Shown here one piece after another: positions 34,850 to 46,801 of a stretch of DNA of 64,000 nt. The stretch is from assembly GCA_035578905.1 (NCBI GenBank), contig JAQJVL010002620.1:25110-89109 (forward strand), given 5' to 3'. The DNA comes from Stictocephala bisonia (taxonomy: Eukaryota; Arthropoda; Insecta; Hemiptera; Membracidae). The position numbers were made by a program, and so were the translations under genes. Each line of letters starts with the position of its first letter. The first letter of the stretch is position 1. The notes beneath the pieces were generated by a model, which saw only the letters and a program-made list of their open reading frames with translations, was not told the DNA's origin and ran no database searches.

Positions 34850-35424
34850 TAGTATCAACAATGTCTCCTCACATGTCACACTTCTCTACTCTAACGAAAC
34901 AAGATTTACATTTATCATCAATCATCGAAAAAAGAACTCCACATGATCATAAACAAGAATAAAAACTTAATTCATGAAAATTACTCATAGTACAAAATTT
35001 ATACTATAATTTTTTATTCTAAATTACTACTTAACATGAGAGAAAAAAATAAAATTATAAGTCAAAAATTATATTTTGGAAAAAGCTCTCTTGTCAGTTG
35101 AAAAATCTGTTTAATTAATGGTAAAACTTCTACTTATTCTCTGTATACAGTCAAATCATAATATTTTATGCATATTGTAACTTGAAATGTATGTAAAATT
35201 TTATGTTATTACGTTATTAATGAAATAACAAATAAATTAAATCCATTTTGAAATCCACTTAATGGAAATATCCATTCAACTAAATCTAAACCCCTTAATA
35301 TAAGTCAAAAAAGGCTCAAAGCTATTGTTAATGCATACATCATTGTCTTTTATATGTATATACAACAACAGTCTTGTGTTGTTCCTTTATTTAACACTGA
35401 TAGCACTAATTTTTTTATAATTTA
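34850..35424. other. gene-free AT-rich stretch
   Basis: Nothing coding. No repeat ends recognised before the Helitron that follows. Confidence 0.4.
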
Positions 35425-36070
35425 CTAGCAGAGTATTCATCCTTCGTACAGGGTTTACGTTGATTTAAGCTGTAAACTTACCACTTATTGTCTTGAAAGT
35501 TAGGTATTGTATGTACCTACTGGCATTGACTTTATACACAAATAGATTTCCCATCCAATGTTAAATTTTGAGTCTCAAAATATCAGCTGTTTTGTGGTCC
35601 ATTGTGGAGCACTAGTGTAGTCCCATGTAAATGTTATGCAGTTTAAACCAGCTGTGGTTGTGGGCCACACAAACTAACAAAATTATTGCCATAAATATTC
35701 CTATTAGATAGCTTATCTATTGTAGGTTTATATGATCAATGCTACTGGCATCTTTATAGGTGTGTTGTGGTTAGGTATGGTACGATATTTACTTTTGAAT
35801 TATGTAAGTTCTTTTTTTATTCAAACAGCTGATTAATGAAACTATTATAAACAATTGTCAAATTGGTATTGCTTTAGGGCTTGCATTGATACTTCTTAGA
35901 GCCCTTGGAGCAGTGCCCTGATGGAATTTTAAAATAAAGATAAGCTATGTGTTAACCTTATACCCTAAGAATGTCCATGCAAATTTCATCTGAATGAGTC
36001 CAGTAGTTTTTGCGTGATTGAGTAAAACACACACAGACAGGCATCATTAGATTTTTATATAATAGTAAGA
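35425..36070 (-). mobile_element. non-autonomous Helitron (family C), 646 bp
   Basis: On the minus strand it starts TCTTACTATTATATAAAAAT, followed by GCCTGTCTGTGTGTG and CTACTGGACTCATTCAGATG, a usual 5' region of insect Helitrons. It ends CCTGTACGAAGGATG...CTGCTAG (35425-35428 on plus). Minus-strand flanks are A (5') and T (3'). The 3' hairpin is degraded. Internal CAGCTGTT is shared with other Helitrons here. No coding frame. Confidence 0.68.
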
Positions 36071-37276
36071 TTACTGGCGATTTTCTTTTCAAGTTACATA
36101 TTTTCTACAAAGATTTAGAACTATTTCTATCCAAGCAATAAATTAAATATAAATTCATCAACTCTGAATATAATTTTAAGGTGTGCACTATGTACAAATA
36201 TGTATTATTGAAGTCTAAGATATATTTTATGACTTAACAACAAATAAAGTCCATGTATCTTTCCAAAGAGTTATAAGTTACATTTTATTATATTTATGAA
36301 AAAATTTATATATGTTTATAGTTTATATAAATAAACAAATTATCAACCATGTTTGGTAACAATATGCTTACTTAAAATTGTTAATATTTTGCTATCAGAA
36401 CCAATGGTACTTTGAGGTGAAAATATGCCATTAGTAGCAGAGCAACATTATCAATATGGTGGCATATTGTGAGAGGATGAAAGATGTGGCTGGTTCACTA
36501 AAAGCATCTTCTTTTATCACACATTTTCCAGCTGAGAGTGGGAACCGTTTTTGTCAACCCACAAGTACAGTGCATTCATCAAATTTTGTTAAAATTGCTT
36601 TTTCCTCTTTGTTTCACAAATGGCTTTTGAAGTGAACACTTAACAATGAATGCTTCCAAAATGTCCAGTCCATTATGAATATTTAAACATTGCTTTTAAT
36701 AGATTCACAATTTGCTATAAAAGTAAGTATAATATTATAACATTTTACTTTAGATAAAGTTTAAATTTATTTGTTAAATAAAATATATTGATATCTAAAT
36801 AACAGAATCATTTCAAATAAACCAATAATACAATATTTACTGCAGCTTATATTGCCATTTCAATTTCAAATGCATCCAAAGAACATTACATTTTTATACA
36901 TTATAATATATTGTTATTTTTAAAGTCCAAATATGAAAAATATTGTATATGGACAATATCTTAACCATTGAATATTAAATTAGTTAGATATATCTTACTA
37001 TCTAAAGAAAGCCACGTCCGGATAACATTTTTTTTTAGTCAAAGGGTTTTTAATTTTTTATATTTTTGGGGGGTTTTAGACCACGAGAAATCGATTGGCA
37101 CTTGTCTCAACCCTGTGAAAATTCTTATTTCTGCCACAGAGGCTCCTAGACTTCCCGTGTGGGAATTATTTAACAATTTAATGTTTAGAAGATCATATTT
37201 GTTTTGTTTACTTACTTGTCCATATATGGTGGAATTATTTAAAATTTTATTATTTTTTTGAACATGTGTTAGAACA
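36071..37276. other. gene-free AT-rich stretch
   Basis: The two overlapping short open frames at 36968-37305 oppose each other and show no domain. No other structure seen. Confidence 0.4.
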
Positions 37277-37460
37277 TCTCTACATGGGAGATCAACAACA
37301 AACAATCCTCAGGATCCTATGGGGAATATGGATGCTCCCTCTTCAGTTTGCAAAATTCAACTGAGCGAAGCTCGCGTCTCCTGGTACTATCGTATGGTTT
37401 GTTGACAGCTACCATTTGTTAATTTCAAAGCTGCGATGTATATTTGGATAAATATTATCA
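37277..37460 (-). mobile_element. LINE A, solitary 3' UTR fragment
   Basis: This block is nearly identical to 37996-38175, which is the 3' UTR of the LINE A copy at 38000-39930. Shared landmarks are GAGATCAACAACAAACAATC, GGGAATATGGATGCTCCC and GCTGCGATGTATATTTGG. It is a very short, 5'-truncated insertion or a local duplication, in the same orientation as the longer copy. Confidence 0.65.
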
Positions 37461-37599
37461 ACTCATACATATTGTGCTTTGTCAGATTGTTTTTTTCACT
37501 TTCACTGTTGTTCTTACTCCTTATTGATTAATGGGTTTGTATCCTATTTGTATTTATTTTAATAATTAATCATTAAATTATCTTTACTATCTTATATAC

Positions 37600-37955
37600 A
37601 AGCAGCATGCGGACAAAATATTTTTGGCTGTAGGGATTTTAAATTTTTTTGTCTCGTCAGATAGTGGGGTATCAAATTAAAGGTATTTTTCTTGTAATTA
37701 CTAATATACCATAAGATTTTAGAACAGACTATGTTTATGGACTCTACTACCAAAAAATCAAAATTCATGGTCATACTGCTTAGTAATCCGTTGAGGCAAC
37801 AAGCCGAGATCCACAAATGGGACTGTAGCAGAGTGCTTTCGTGAGGCCGTAGGCCAAACTTTCCCCCGCGAGGCCATAGGCCGAGTTCCACAAAGAGGCC
37901 TGTTGCAGAGCGTCTTGGCGAGGCCGCAGGCCGAGTTCCAAAAAGGGGCTAAAGG
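37600..37955 (+). mobile_element. Helitron fragment related to the element at 43592
   Basis: GGGGTATCAAATTAAAGGTA, CCATAAGATTTTAGAACAGA and repeated GCGAGGCCGTAGGCCGA-type units followed by AAAGGGGCTAAAGGTA match 44290-44790 in order. The terminal hairpin and CTRR end are missing. The GC-rich sub-repeats give false minus-strand frames (37592-37891, 37758-38021). Confidence 0.65.
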
Positions 37956-37995
37956 TAAATGCAGAAGACCTCCGAAACGAAATTTTATTAATAAC

Positions 37996-39930
37996 CTACA
38001 GGGGAGATCAACAACAAACAATCCTCAGGATCCTATGGGGAATATGGATGCTCCCTCTTCAGTTTGCAAAATTCAACTAAGCGAAGCTCGCGTCTCCTGG
38101 TACAATCGTATAGTTTGTTGTCAGCTACCATTTGTTATTTTCAATGCTGCGATGTATATTTGGATAAATATTTATCCAAGTTTAAAGTGATCTCCTGTCA
38201 CAAAGCTAAATCCAATCCTTCGAGTCTTTTAACAACTGCCTCACTGATTCTGTGTATGCTAGGTAATCCCTCCGTAAAAGAGTGCAGGAGGCTTTTTATA
38301 ACTATGTGATCCATTGTTTTGATAGACTCCCTGCAATCACATGAATGATCTAGTGTAAATCCCCATTTATAATTTCAGTAATTGCATCCTCCAACACCAG
38401 TTTGGAACTGATTCAAGAGTGTCCACTCCCTACGAGGGAGGTTCATCCCACCTACAGGTATTGATGGATCGTTAATAAGGAACTTATTTCATCCATTAAA
38501 ACTGTTCCACGCTACGACCCAGCTAGTATTGGGTGAAAAGTTTAATCGGCTAAAATGGAAAGCAGTACATAGAGGTGGGTTTCGAGATTTTAAGCGACCA
38601 TTCTGACATGGGAGAACCTGTATAATGGGGAGGTTTAAGATCTTATTGAATTCTTTGAGTAGTGCCTCCTATCTCTGGAGGAGCTATATCGCACAGCACC
38701 GGGAGCCAAGGAAGTGGAGGTGACATGAGAGTGCCACTAATAACTCTCATGACCCCAAAGCGGTTGTACACAGCATGTCTGTGTTGGCTCACCAGGTTGT
38801 CCCGGCAATATGATCTAATACATTTGCCCTGGTTTTGATTTTAGCTGCAATTTTTTTAAGATGGCTTTTAAACGTTAGCGATCTACCTAACGTTACTCCC
38901 AGGTACTGTAGAAGATTATTACGATGGACTTTTACACCATTTAGAAAAACATTCAGTTTTTGATTAGCCAGTCTGTTACTTAGGTGAAAGCAGGATACTT
39001 CGGTTTTTGATGGGTTACGATTTACCTTTCAGGTTCTAAAATATTCTTCGAGGGCTGCATGCAAGGTTATATGTGAGTGTTTCTTCAGTTGTTGTGAAGT
39101 TCTTATGTTGGTAAGCTAAAGCAATATCATCTGCATATATAAATTTCCTAGACTTTGTGATTGGTATGTCAGCAGTATACACGTTGAAAAACATTGGAGC
39201 AAGTATAGACCCCTAAGGCAGACCATCCTTGAGCTGTCTATATAAGAGCTTTCTTCATGACCAAGATAAACTTTTATTAGCCTGGCACTAAGCATTGAAT
39301 CCAAAGTCAGAATAAAAAGGGACAGGGAAGGAGGCTGTAGAATTTTAACAACAAACCTCTGCTCCATAAGCTATAGTAAGATCAATAAAAGTGTATATAT
39401 TTTCAACTTCTTTTCGAAACCATTTTTGATAAATGATGTTAGAGCTAGGATCTGGTTGTTACAACTTCGGCCAGAGCGAAAACAAGCCTGCTTAACTGGA
39501 ACATTACAATCAAGAATGGATTATATTCTATTGTATAATAGCCTTTCTAGCAACGTATAACAACAACTAAGAAGATATATTGGGCCATAACTTTCCACTC
39601 ATTCAGGATCTTTGCCAGGCTTCAGAAAAGCTACTATTTTTTATCACTTGAATGCTTTTGGCAAATTGCCTGTAGCTAATATCTTATTGTGGACAGTTTG
39701 AAGCCATTGATTCACTTTGCTACCAGCATTTAACAGATATTCCGGAAAGATACCATTAAGACTGGCTGCTTTCCCTGCTGGTATTGAGGTGTGATGTTGT
39801 TCGCGTTCATAGCAATTTTTAATGCTGTACATACATCCTGGGTGGTTCTAAATGAGCAACAAATCTGGTAGCTAGACTGTCACGATTTTTAGATCTCCCA
39901 GCAATGGCAGCTACCACAAAACATAAAAAA
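37996..39930 (-). mobile_element. LINE A copy 2, best-preserved catalytic core
   Basis: Minus strand, many stops and frameshifts. It reads from an upstream block GRSKNRDSLATRFVAHLEPP (about 39850-39920) through IPAGKAASLNGIFPEYLLN, NLPKAFK, palm motif KFIYADDIALAY (YADD codons at 39126-39137), the FHLSNRL segment, the PVWLN-type thumb, a zinc-like tail (HSCDCRESIKTMDH) and a 3' UTR to about 38000. It is a Jockey-like non-LTR retrotransposon. This is the only LINE A copy here with the catalytic Asp pair, but it cannot make a full protein. The link between the first block and the RT looks deleted relative to the 48120 copy. Confidence 0.75.
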
Positions 39931-40790
39931 ATTAGATATGATGGCTTACTAAAATAGTTTTTGTAAATGGTCTGTATTTCGTTTTATAAGGAAGTCTAAA
40001 ATTCAAAGGCTTCTAACAACTATGCAAGATAACTCCAGATCTATGGTCATTGTCTTATGCCAATCGTAAGTTGAGTTACTTATGACTCCTAGTGGACCTT
40101 TTCCATAGAGAATAACAGGTCACTGAATACATCTTAAAGTAAGTGTTGCGTAAAGTAATCATGTGTGAAGTTTTGTATCTTCATCTGATATTGTTGCAAT
40201 AAAATTAAGTCATTCTTCAACTGTACAAAAGATCAGTGCTGAAACTTTCAAGTGCAGCCTTTTTGTTTAGGATTAAACTTTTGAGGTCTAATTTGCGGCA
40301 TGATGTTCTACCGACTCCTTATATGGGCCATCCCCTGAGGTGGTGAAGAGCTACTGATTGCATCAAAAAGTTCAATATAATGCCATATGTCACGATGATT
40401 GTGTGTTTACGAGTACAGAAGATGTTAGACCCTTCTAAGAATTTTCAGCATCCCTGTATAAAACAACTGAAAATCTAAAATAAATCATAATCACTGTTCA
40501 TTAAAAGGTAATCAGTAAAAATTTGACTTCTGAGATATGTACATTTTGGGAATAATATGTGTGACATTTCTTGTGCCGAATTCCATCAGTCACGTTTTAC
40601 TATGTAAAATATCATTATTATGATGGCAAATAGCACTTAATTTACTTGGTACTTTAAATAAATAACTCTTGTCTTGGGTCTCCTAAGGAATATGAATCTT
40701 GAAATTAAAAAGCCAAGTTATATAAAGGACTTTTTTTAGTTAAAATAAAATCAATTGAACAATTTATCACTCAGCATACATTTATTGAGT
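39931..40790. other. gene-free stretch
   Basis: No supported gene. It may be older LINE sequence, but I could not read a convincing motif on either strand. Confidence 0.35.
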
Positions 40791-40922
40791 TTAACCCTTT
40801 ATTACAAAACTAATGTAATTTATGAATGTATTTCATATTAATGTCAAAAACCCAGAATTATGCTATGCGGCACCGAGTGGCGCTAGCTTGTAGTATAAGG
40901 AATGCTTGTAGGTAAGGGTTAA
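40791..40922. mobile_element. piggyBac-like MITE, 124 bp
   Basis: TTAA (40791-40794) then CCCTTT at the left, AAGGG then TTAA (40919-40922) at the right: the TTAA target duplication and CCC/GGG ends that define piggyBac. The interior has TGCGGCACCGAGTGGCGCTA, a small inverted motif as in subterminal repeats of that superfamily. No coding capacity. Confidence 0.68.
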
Positions 40923-41194
40923 GTATAAAATATTATTATGATCAATTTGGATAGAGTACTGATTTAATTCCACATGAACTGCCATACAGCATCTAGAATA
41001 ATGATTTCATTCCACATTAACTGTCAGACAGCATCTAGAATACTGATCTTTTTCTACATGAACTGCCAAATGTCTTCTACAGTACTGAACCATTCGGTAT
41101 GAACATAATTGCTTATTCAGAACCCGCCCCAGAGGAACTACAAATGTTGATTGTATCATGCCTTACTGCATGACTGACAGTTGAAATTAAGCTA

Positions 41195-41329
41195 TTCACA
41201 GGAACACTTGCTCTGAAGGTAAGCACTGCACTGTCAAAAACTTGTCCAACTTGTAAAAATTTATATAGCAGGGGCCTTAGGATCATGATTCTAATAATAT
41301 GAGTTAGTGCAGGTTTTTTGGAAATGAAA
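41195..41329 (+). repeat. duplicated segment, copy 1
   Basis: TAAGCACTGCACTGTCAAAA followed by CTTGTCCAACTTGTAAAAAT aligns with 42610-42735 (TAAGCACTGCACTGTGTCAT, CTTGGCCAACTTGTAAAAAT). It is a dispersed repeat or an old local duplication. A transposon follows each copy directly. Confidence 0.55.
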
Positions 41330-41821
41330 TCTTATTATCAACCGAAGAAGGATGTACTCACTCATTATGAAATCTCCTGAGCCACTAGATTTTGATGAAA
41401 TTTAAAGAGAAGTTAGTTTTTGTATAATAGAGACCTTCTAACAAAGTATTTCTTAAAGTTCCATTCATAAGGGTAGAAACAGCCCCTCAACGTTTCCTGT
41501 GTCCTATAAGAGTAACATTAGCATTCATTTAATTTAATAATTTTTTTTCAAACAGCTGATACAAAAAACATAAACGTGATACTAAAGCTTATCTAATTTG
41601 TTTTTATTGTTATGTTGTTTCTACTAACTCACACATGTTTGCACTAATTGCATATCCCTAAAGTAGACTTATAGAGTTTTCTAGCCTATATCACTTTGTT
41701 ATCCTAGAGAACAGCAGTGGGCTGAGCTTTTATACTGATGTATGGTTTAGAGAGAACCATGGTACTTATGGTAAGCAATTATAGAGTACCATCCCATAGC
41801 GAAGCAAGGTTTGTTGGCTAG
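41330..41821 (+). mobile_element. non-autonomous Helitron (family B), 492 bp
   Basis: It starts TCTTATTATCAACCGAAG, with ACTCACTCATTATGAAATC, and ends CCCATAGCGAAGCAAGGTTTG...GGCTAG (41818-41821), flanked by A and T. It aligns over its length with 46330-46801 (AAAGTAGACTTATAG, GAGAGAACCATGG, GAAGCAAGG...CTAG). The 3' hairpin is degraded. No coding frame. Confidence 0.65.
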
Positions 41822-42589
41822 TGTTTAATGAAGGACTTCTACTGTCTATGTTTTCAATTAAGATAAGAGAGATGGGTATAAACCTCATATAATCCAGGCC
41901 GCAAATAGTAACTGAATGTAATTTATTGGCTCACAACTGTAGCATAGGGTTGTAATCCAGCTAAATGAAGGCAATTTGTTGAATGGTAGGAAGTGATTAC
42001 TTATGTATCCTCCAGTTGTATGGACTGCAATGGGTCCATTCAATGTGGGCACAGCTGAATAGATCTAGAGTGCCCAACATGAATGGCAGCCCCTGAAAGG
42101 ACCCAGGGAGAACTGCTTGTCAACATAGCTAACACAATCGGACATACTCCAAGAGTACTTCCAATGCCCTGGACCCTAAGCTAATTAATGGTAAAGTCAG
42201 TTTCTGATTGTAGGTCGATGTCAATTTCTCAATCATTAACTATACTAAGCAAGTCATTTACACTAATCCTAACACATGTAATCACTCATAATTTATTAAC
42301 AATAAAATATTTTTAAAATTTATAAAAATGATATATCTGTATATATTCATAACATTGAAAAGGCTATTTATTTTATATTCATGTGTATTAATTTTGATCT
42401 ACCTCCACCTTTATGCCTGGTTACGCATTTATTTTGATTATTTTTATTTTATTCTTAAGATGCCGATCATCAAGATTGGGCGAATATGGATTTTGAATGA
42501 GTTAGGATGAGCAAAGGTAGTCATTTATTACAAATGAAGGCAGACTATTCCTTAGGAAGGGTTATTAATTGATAGTACAATGACAAATT

Positions 42590-42738
42590 TGCCATGAATG
42601 TTGCCCTGGAGCTAAGCACTGCACTGTGTCATAAACTTGGCCAACTTGTAAAAATGTGTACTTTGTAGGAGCCTTTTCAGTTTATGATTTTGTATTAAAA
42701 TATATTTTAGAGCAGTTTTTGGAGATTAAATTTCATTA
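42590..42738 (+). repeat. duplicated segment, copy 2
   Basis: Partner of 41195-41329, with more substitutions. It ends where the terminal repeat of the mariner-like element begins. Confidence 0.5.
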
Positions 42739-42739
42739 T

Positions 42740-43587
42740 ACAGAGTATCTAAAAAAGGATGACCCAATTTTAAATAGCTATATTTAATAGAAACAAGGGC
42801 TTTACCCAAACAAATTGGACATTAAAATGCCTATAGAAGAATGAAGTTTACGAAATGTATCATACATGTTCAATTTGTTCTCCATTTTCAGCGCAGATTA
42901 TATCTAGTCGATAGCTGAGATCATCCCAAACTGAGTTTATGGTGTCTATCAGAAATTCAGCTACCGACTAGATTTCATCCAGTAAAGATATTATCAGTTA
43001 ACATTAGCTACTGAAGCCTTTTTATATACGAATACATAAAAACTTTCTTGTATTTTACATTTTTGTATAATTAAATAAATTTATAAATTCAATGAAATGG
43101 TATGAAAAAATTAGGCGTCTTACTTGCCTAGTGGTTAGCACTTCTGCTTCCAATGCAGAGAGAAGGTCACGGGTTCAAATCCTGGAGGTCCGCTTAAATT
43201 TTCCATAGGGGTTTGGACCGTTGCCCCTCAACAACGTATGAATATAATGTTAAAAATGCCACCAGTGTAGACAGTAGGAAAAAAAATATATATATACTGT
43301 TTATGATATATATCAACAGAATACTATTGACCGACTGATAACAGTATCTAAAATATTGTAAGGATTTGGACCTTGGCATAACTAATCTTTATACATTCTA
43401 AAGAGGAATGGTAGTGCCTCCTCCCTGGCACATGGAAAACATATTGAACATTTATGATTCATTTTCGTAAACTTCAGTCTTTTTTTAGTATTTTAATGTC
43501 CAATGTGTTTGGGTAAAGCCCTTGATTCTAATAAATGTATCTCTTTAAAATTGGGTAATTCTTTTTGAAACACCATATTATACAGTA
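42740..43587 (-). mobile_element. mariner/IS630-like element with long terminal inverted repeats
   Basis: About 140 bases at each end are inverted repeats. Left CCCAATTTTAAATAGC, CAAGGGCTTTACCCAAACAA, TTGGACATTAAAAT and GAAGTTTACGAAA recur in order and reverse-complemented at 43585-43440. On the minus strand 42860-42964 encodes the transposase C-terminus VAEFLIDTINSVWDDLSYR...ENGEQIEHV followed by a stop, resembling the YRLDxCxxxNGxHIE ending of insect mariner-like transposases. Most of the transposase is deleted and a SINE occupies the middle. Confidence 0.65.
43105..43265 (+). repeat. tRNA-derived SINE (family 2), copy 2
   Basis: CCTAGTGGTTAGCACTT (A-box), TCTGC-TTCCAAT-GCAGA (an anticodon-like stem-loop) and GGGTTCAAATCC (B-box) form a recognisable tRNA-like head, followed by the body TTTTCCATAGGGGTTTGGAC. 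It is not a functional tRNA, since acceptor pairing is absent. It lies inside the mariner-like element, so it inserted later. Confidence 0.6.
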
Positions 43588-43591
43588 CATA

Positions 43592-44822
43592 TCTATATAC
43601 TATAAAGCTGGATGTAGTGACTGACTGACTGACACTAAATGTTGAGGCACTTCCCAGCGTCCTACCCCCATGAAGTGTACACTTGAATTGAAGCTCTTGG
43701 TCTGAAACCTCCATAGAAATTCACAAAAGTTTACTTTTTTCACTTATAAACAAGATGGCGGCCTTCTTTTACCCCAAAACTGCCCCAATGTATTTCTTAT
43801 GGGAAAATCACAAAAAAGTAGTTTTTATTACTTAAGTTCAGGAAAATCTTGAGTAACATTTTCAAACATTCACAGTTCTACATACATAATAAACATGCAC
43901 CTTATTTATGAATTTCAGCTTAATAACTAAAACATTTGGGGTATCAAGGGCCCAAAAACTGAAATTTTTGAAAATGTAAAAATGTTTAAAACTTATCTTA
44001 TCTACTCAAGTGGGGTATCAATTTAAAGCTAATATCAGATTTTGAACAGGGTAAATACTAAGGGGTATATGCCCTTAAAACAAACAAAAACTTCTATAAC
44101 TAGTAGGGTAATGATACCCTATAGTAATAGGGTAGTCATAAAATAAAACTTCAAGTGAGGTATCAAACTATAGGTATTTATCTCATAAATTCTGTTTAAC
44201 TATTACATCTTGGAAGAGACAACATTTACGGGTTCTGAACCCCCTCCCACAAATTAAAAACATGCTCCAAAACCCAAAATTGAGTAATGTTAAACTAATA
44301 CACCCACCCAAGTCGGGTATCAAAATAAAGGTAAGATTCTACTTTTAAATACTAATTTACCATCAGATTTTAGAAAAGACTATGTTTAGGGGCTCCACTA
44401 CCCCAAAAACCAAAATTAGTTGTAATACTGGTTAAAATCTTAGTGAGGCAGTAGGCCAATCTTTCTCACGAGGCGACATGCCGAGATCCACAAATGGGAC
44501 TGTTGCAGAGTGTGTTGGTGAGGCTGTAGGCCGAACTTTCCCCCGCGAGGCCTGTAGCAGAACGTCTTGGCGAGGCCGTAGGTTCGAACTCCCCCACGGG
44601 AACGCAGGCCGATTTCCTCAAATGGGACTGTAGCAGAGTGTATAGTGAGGCCACAGGCTGAACTTTCCCCCGCGAGGCTGTAGGCCAAGTTCCACAAAGA
44701 GGCCTGTAGCAGAGAGTCTTGGTGAGGCCAAAGGCCGAGCTTTCCCACAAGGCCACAGGCCGAGTTCCTCAAAGGGGCTAAAGGTAGGGTTGGAACACAA
44801 AGCGTGCAGGGGTGTCTCCTAA
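43592..44822 (+). mobile_element. non-autonomous Helitron, 1231 bp, first of a head-to-tail array
   Basis: 5' TCTATATACTATAAAGCTGG then GACTGACTGACTGAC. 3' GAACACAAAGCGTGC (partly decayed hairpin), GGGGTGTCT and CTAA (44819-44822). It is preceded by A. Near the 3' end are tandem GC-rich units (GCGAGGCCGTAGGCCGA... with GGGACTGTAGCAGAGTG), also in the fragment at 37600. These produce spurious minus-strand frames at 44440-44800. The next Helitron begins at the very next base. Confidence 0.75.
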
Positions 44823-46316
44823 TCTATATATATAAAAGCCAAATACCACTGACTCACTCACTCATCACAAAAACCACCAAATGGATTTAAATCAAATTTT
44901 AAAGGAAGTTAGCTTTAGTATCGAAGAGACACACTAAGAAAGGATTTTTTGAAATTCCATTCCTAAGGATACATACAGCCCCTTAAAATTTCCTTTTTCC
45001 ATAAGAATAACATTGGGTTGATTTTAATAAATTAATGACAGCTGTTTTTTAAATAAATAAACATGTTTATTTAGTATGTTTGACATTATCCTAATGATGC
45101 CATACTGTGGTGTGGCCGGCATTAGGGACAGCTTAATTCCGATAGATCGTAGCACTGTCTTTTGAACTGGAGCAGACGGAGGCTCGTGAGTGTATTTCAA
45201 GGCTCTCCACTCTACAGACTGTGTTTACCTTACCTCTACTGCCCTTTCCTTCAAAATCTTAAAATCTGAACGCATGTCGGCCCGCCCGATTTGGTTGTTC
45301 TTGTTGCGTTTTGACAATATAGAGACTGTGTTCTGTTCATCCCGCTGTCCTTACGCAACAATCCAGATCAGGAATTTCCACACAGTTTGCACACTTTCTA
45401 CTGGAAACAGGATAAATATTCTTCTGCGTGCTTTTAAACAAGATTATAATGTCTGGGATTATTACTATTATTACATAATTAGATAAAATGTGTCAACAAA
45501 AATATGAACTAGTTACTGTAAACATTTTATTTCATAACGCTATAAATGTTTGTAACAGAACGACGGGTGATATGTGCGAGTGCCTGCCGCTGTGCATGTG
45601 GACGCGCGTGGGAAGTATTAGAATAAAGAAGGCTCACTGTCGTATATTGTATTTTACATTTGTGGTTAGTTCACTGTCTAGTAAAATTAATATAATGAAG
45701 AATTGAATATTGCAAAATGCAGTGTAAATTCAACCTAACACAATGACATAATTTTATATCCGGCAAACATATTAATCAGTTTTTAACAAATATAAATAGA
45801 TTTAATTTTAAAATAAATAATTTTTTAAGTTAAATAACATATGTCATTTTGGTTACATTTATTTGTTATATTTAATTTTAAAATTTGGGTTTGTAAGCCC
45901 AAACTGTTTCCAAGATGAACTGACCAAAAGGTTGGTTAAAATGACCTATTCAGTAGCCTCTAAGTACAAAAATAAGTCACAGAAAATTTTCAAAATGCTT
46001 TTTTTTAAAGATATAGACGAATAAATATTGCATAAAAATATTAAAATAAAATTCAGAACATTTTTGATTCCACCACCTTAAATGTTTAACCTTCTGCTGT
46101 TAAAAAACACAAAGGGTGCGTTTTTGTTTAACACCTATATTGCTACCTATACTAATAAATAGGTAGCAACATAAGTAGTGTAAATAAGTTTAACATTATG
46201 ATTTTATGTTATACAGTTAATCTACTATTATTTGTAGTCAAAAATCATGCTGAGGCCGAAGACTGAGGTGTATCGAGCGCAATAGCTGGGGTTGGCACGC
46301 GAAGGGTTCCCCCTAG
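44823..46316 (+). mobile_element. Helitron family A, 1494 bp, with about 1 kb of extra internal sequence
   Basis: 5' TCTATATATATAAAAGCC then GACTCACTCACTCATCAC. 3' GGCACGCGAAGG...CCCCTAG (46313-46316), before T. Both ends match the 561-bp Helitron at 5186. About 45106-46120 has no counterpart there. That interior includes a GC-richer part (about 45110-45690, with GTGGTGTGGCCGGCAT and CGGCCCGCCCGATTTGG) unlike the rest of the element and carrying short open frames. Helitrons often pick up host gene pieces, so this is a capture candidate. Confidence 0.72.
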
Positions 46317-46319
46317 TAT

Positions 46320-46801
46320 GAATATAATTTTAATACTATGTACTTACTGATAATGATATCTGTAGAATCACTCAACAGATATTGATTACATCTGGAGGGA
46401 AGTTAGCTTTTGTATCATAGAGACCTGCTTAGATTGGATTTCTCAAAATTCCATTTTTAAGGGGAAGGAAAAGCCCCTCACTTATCATTTTTTTTCCATA
46501 AAAGTAACACTGGCATTAATTTAATAACATTTCAAACAGCTGATACAAAAAAACATAAACATGGCATAAAGCTTGGCTAATTTGGTTTTCATTGTGAGGT
46601 TTTCTACTAACTCTGTCATGATTACACTACTTGTAATACCCCTAAAGTAGAGTTATGGGGATTTCTAATTCTATCTACTTTATTATTTAGGAGAATAGCA
46701 GCAGACTGAGCTTTTATATTGATGGTTTAGAGAGAACCATGGATGCAAGGGTAAACAAGCGTAGAGAACCACCCCGTAGAGAAGCAAGGGATGTCAGCTA
46801 G
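46320..46801 (+). mobile_element. Helitron family B, third of the array
   Basis: It ends CACCCCGTAGAGAAGCAAGG...GTCAGCTAG (46798-46801) before T, and aligns with 41330-41821 (AACAGCTGATACAAAAAACA, CCTAAAGTAGAGTTATGG, TTTAGAGAGAACCATGG). The 5' end is decayed, so the start is approximate. It lies directly behind the Helitron ending at 46316. Confidence 0.6.

Noticed and set aside
43124..43195. Functional tRNA with anticodon-like CCA loop
   Set aside because: No acceptor stem pairing, SINE body follows, and a related copy exists at 13190-13325.
44440..44800. Cysteine/glycine-rich minus-strand frames of 60-110 codons
   Set aside because: They are translations of GC-rich tandem sub-repeats inside a Helitron. 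The same happens at 37592-38021.
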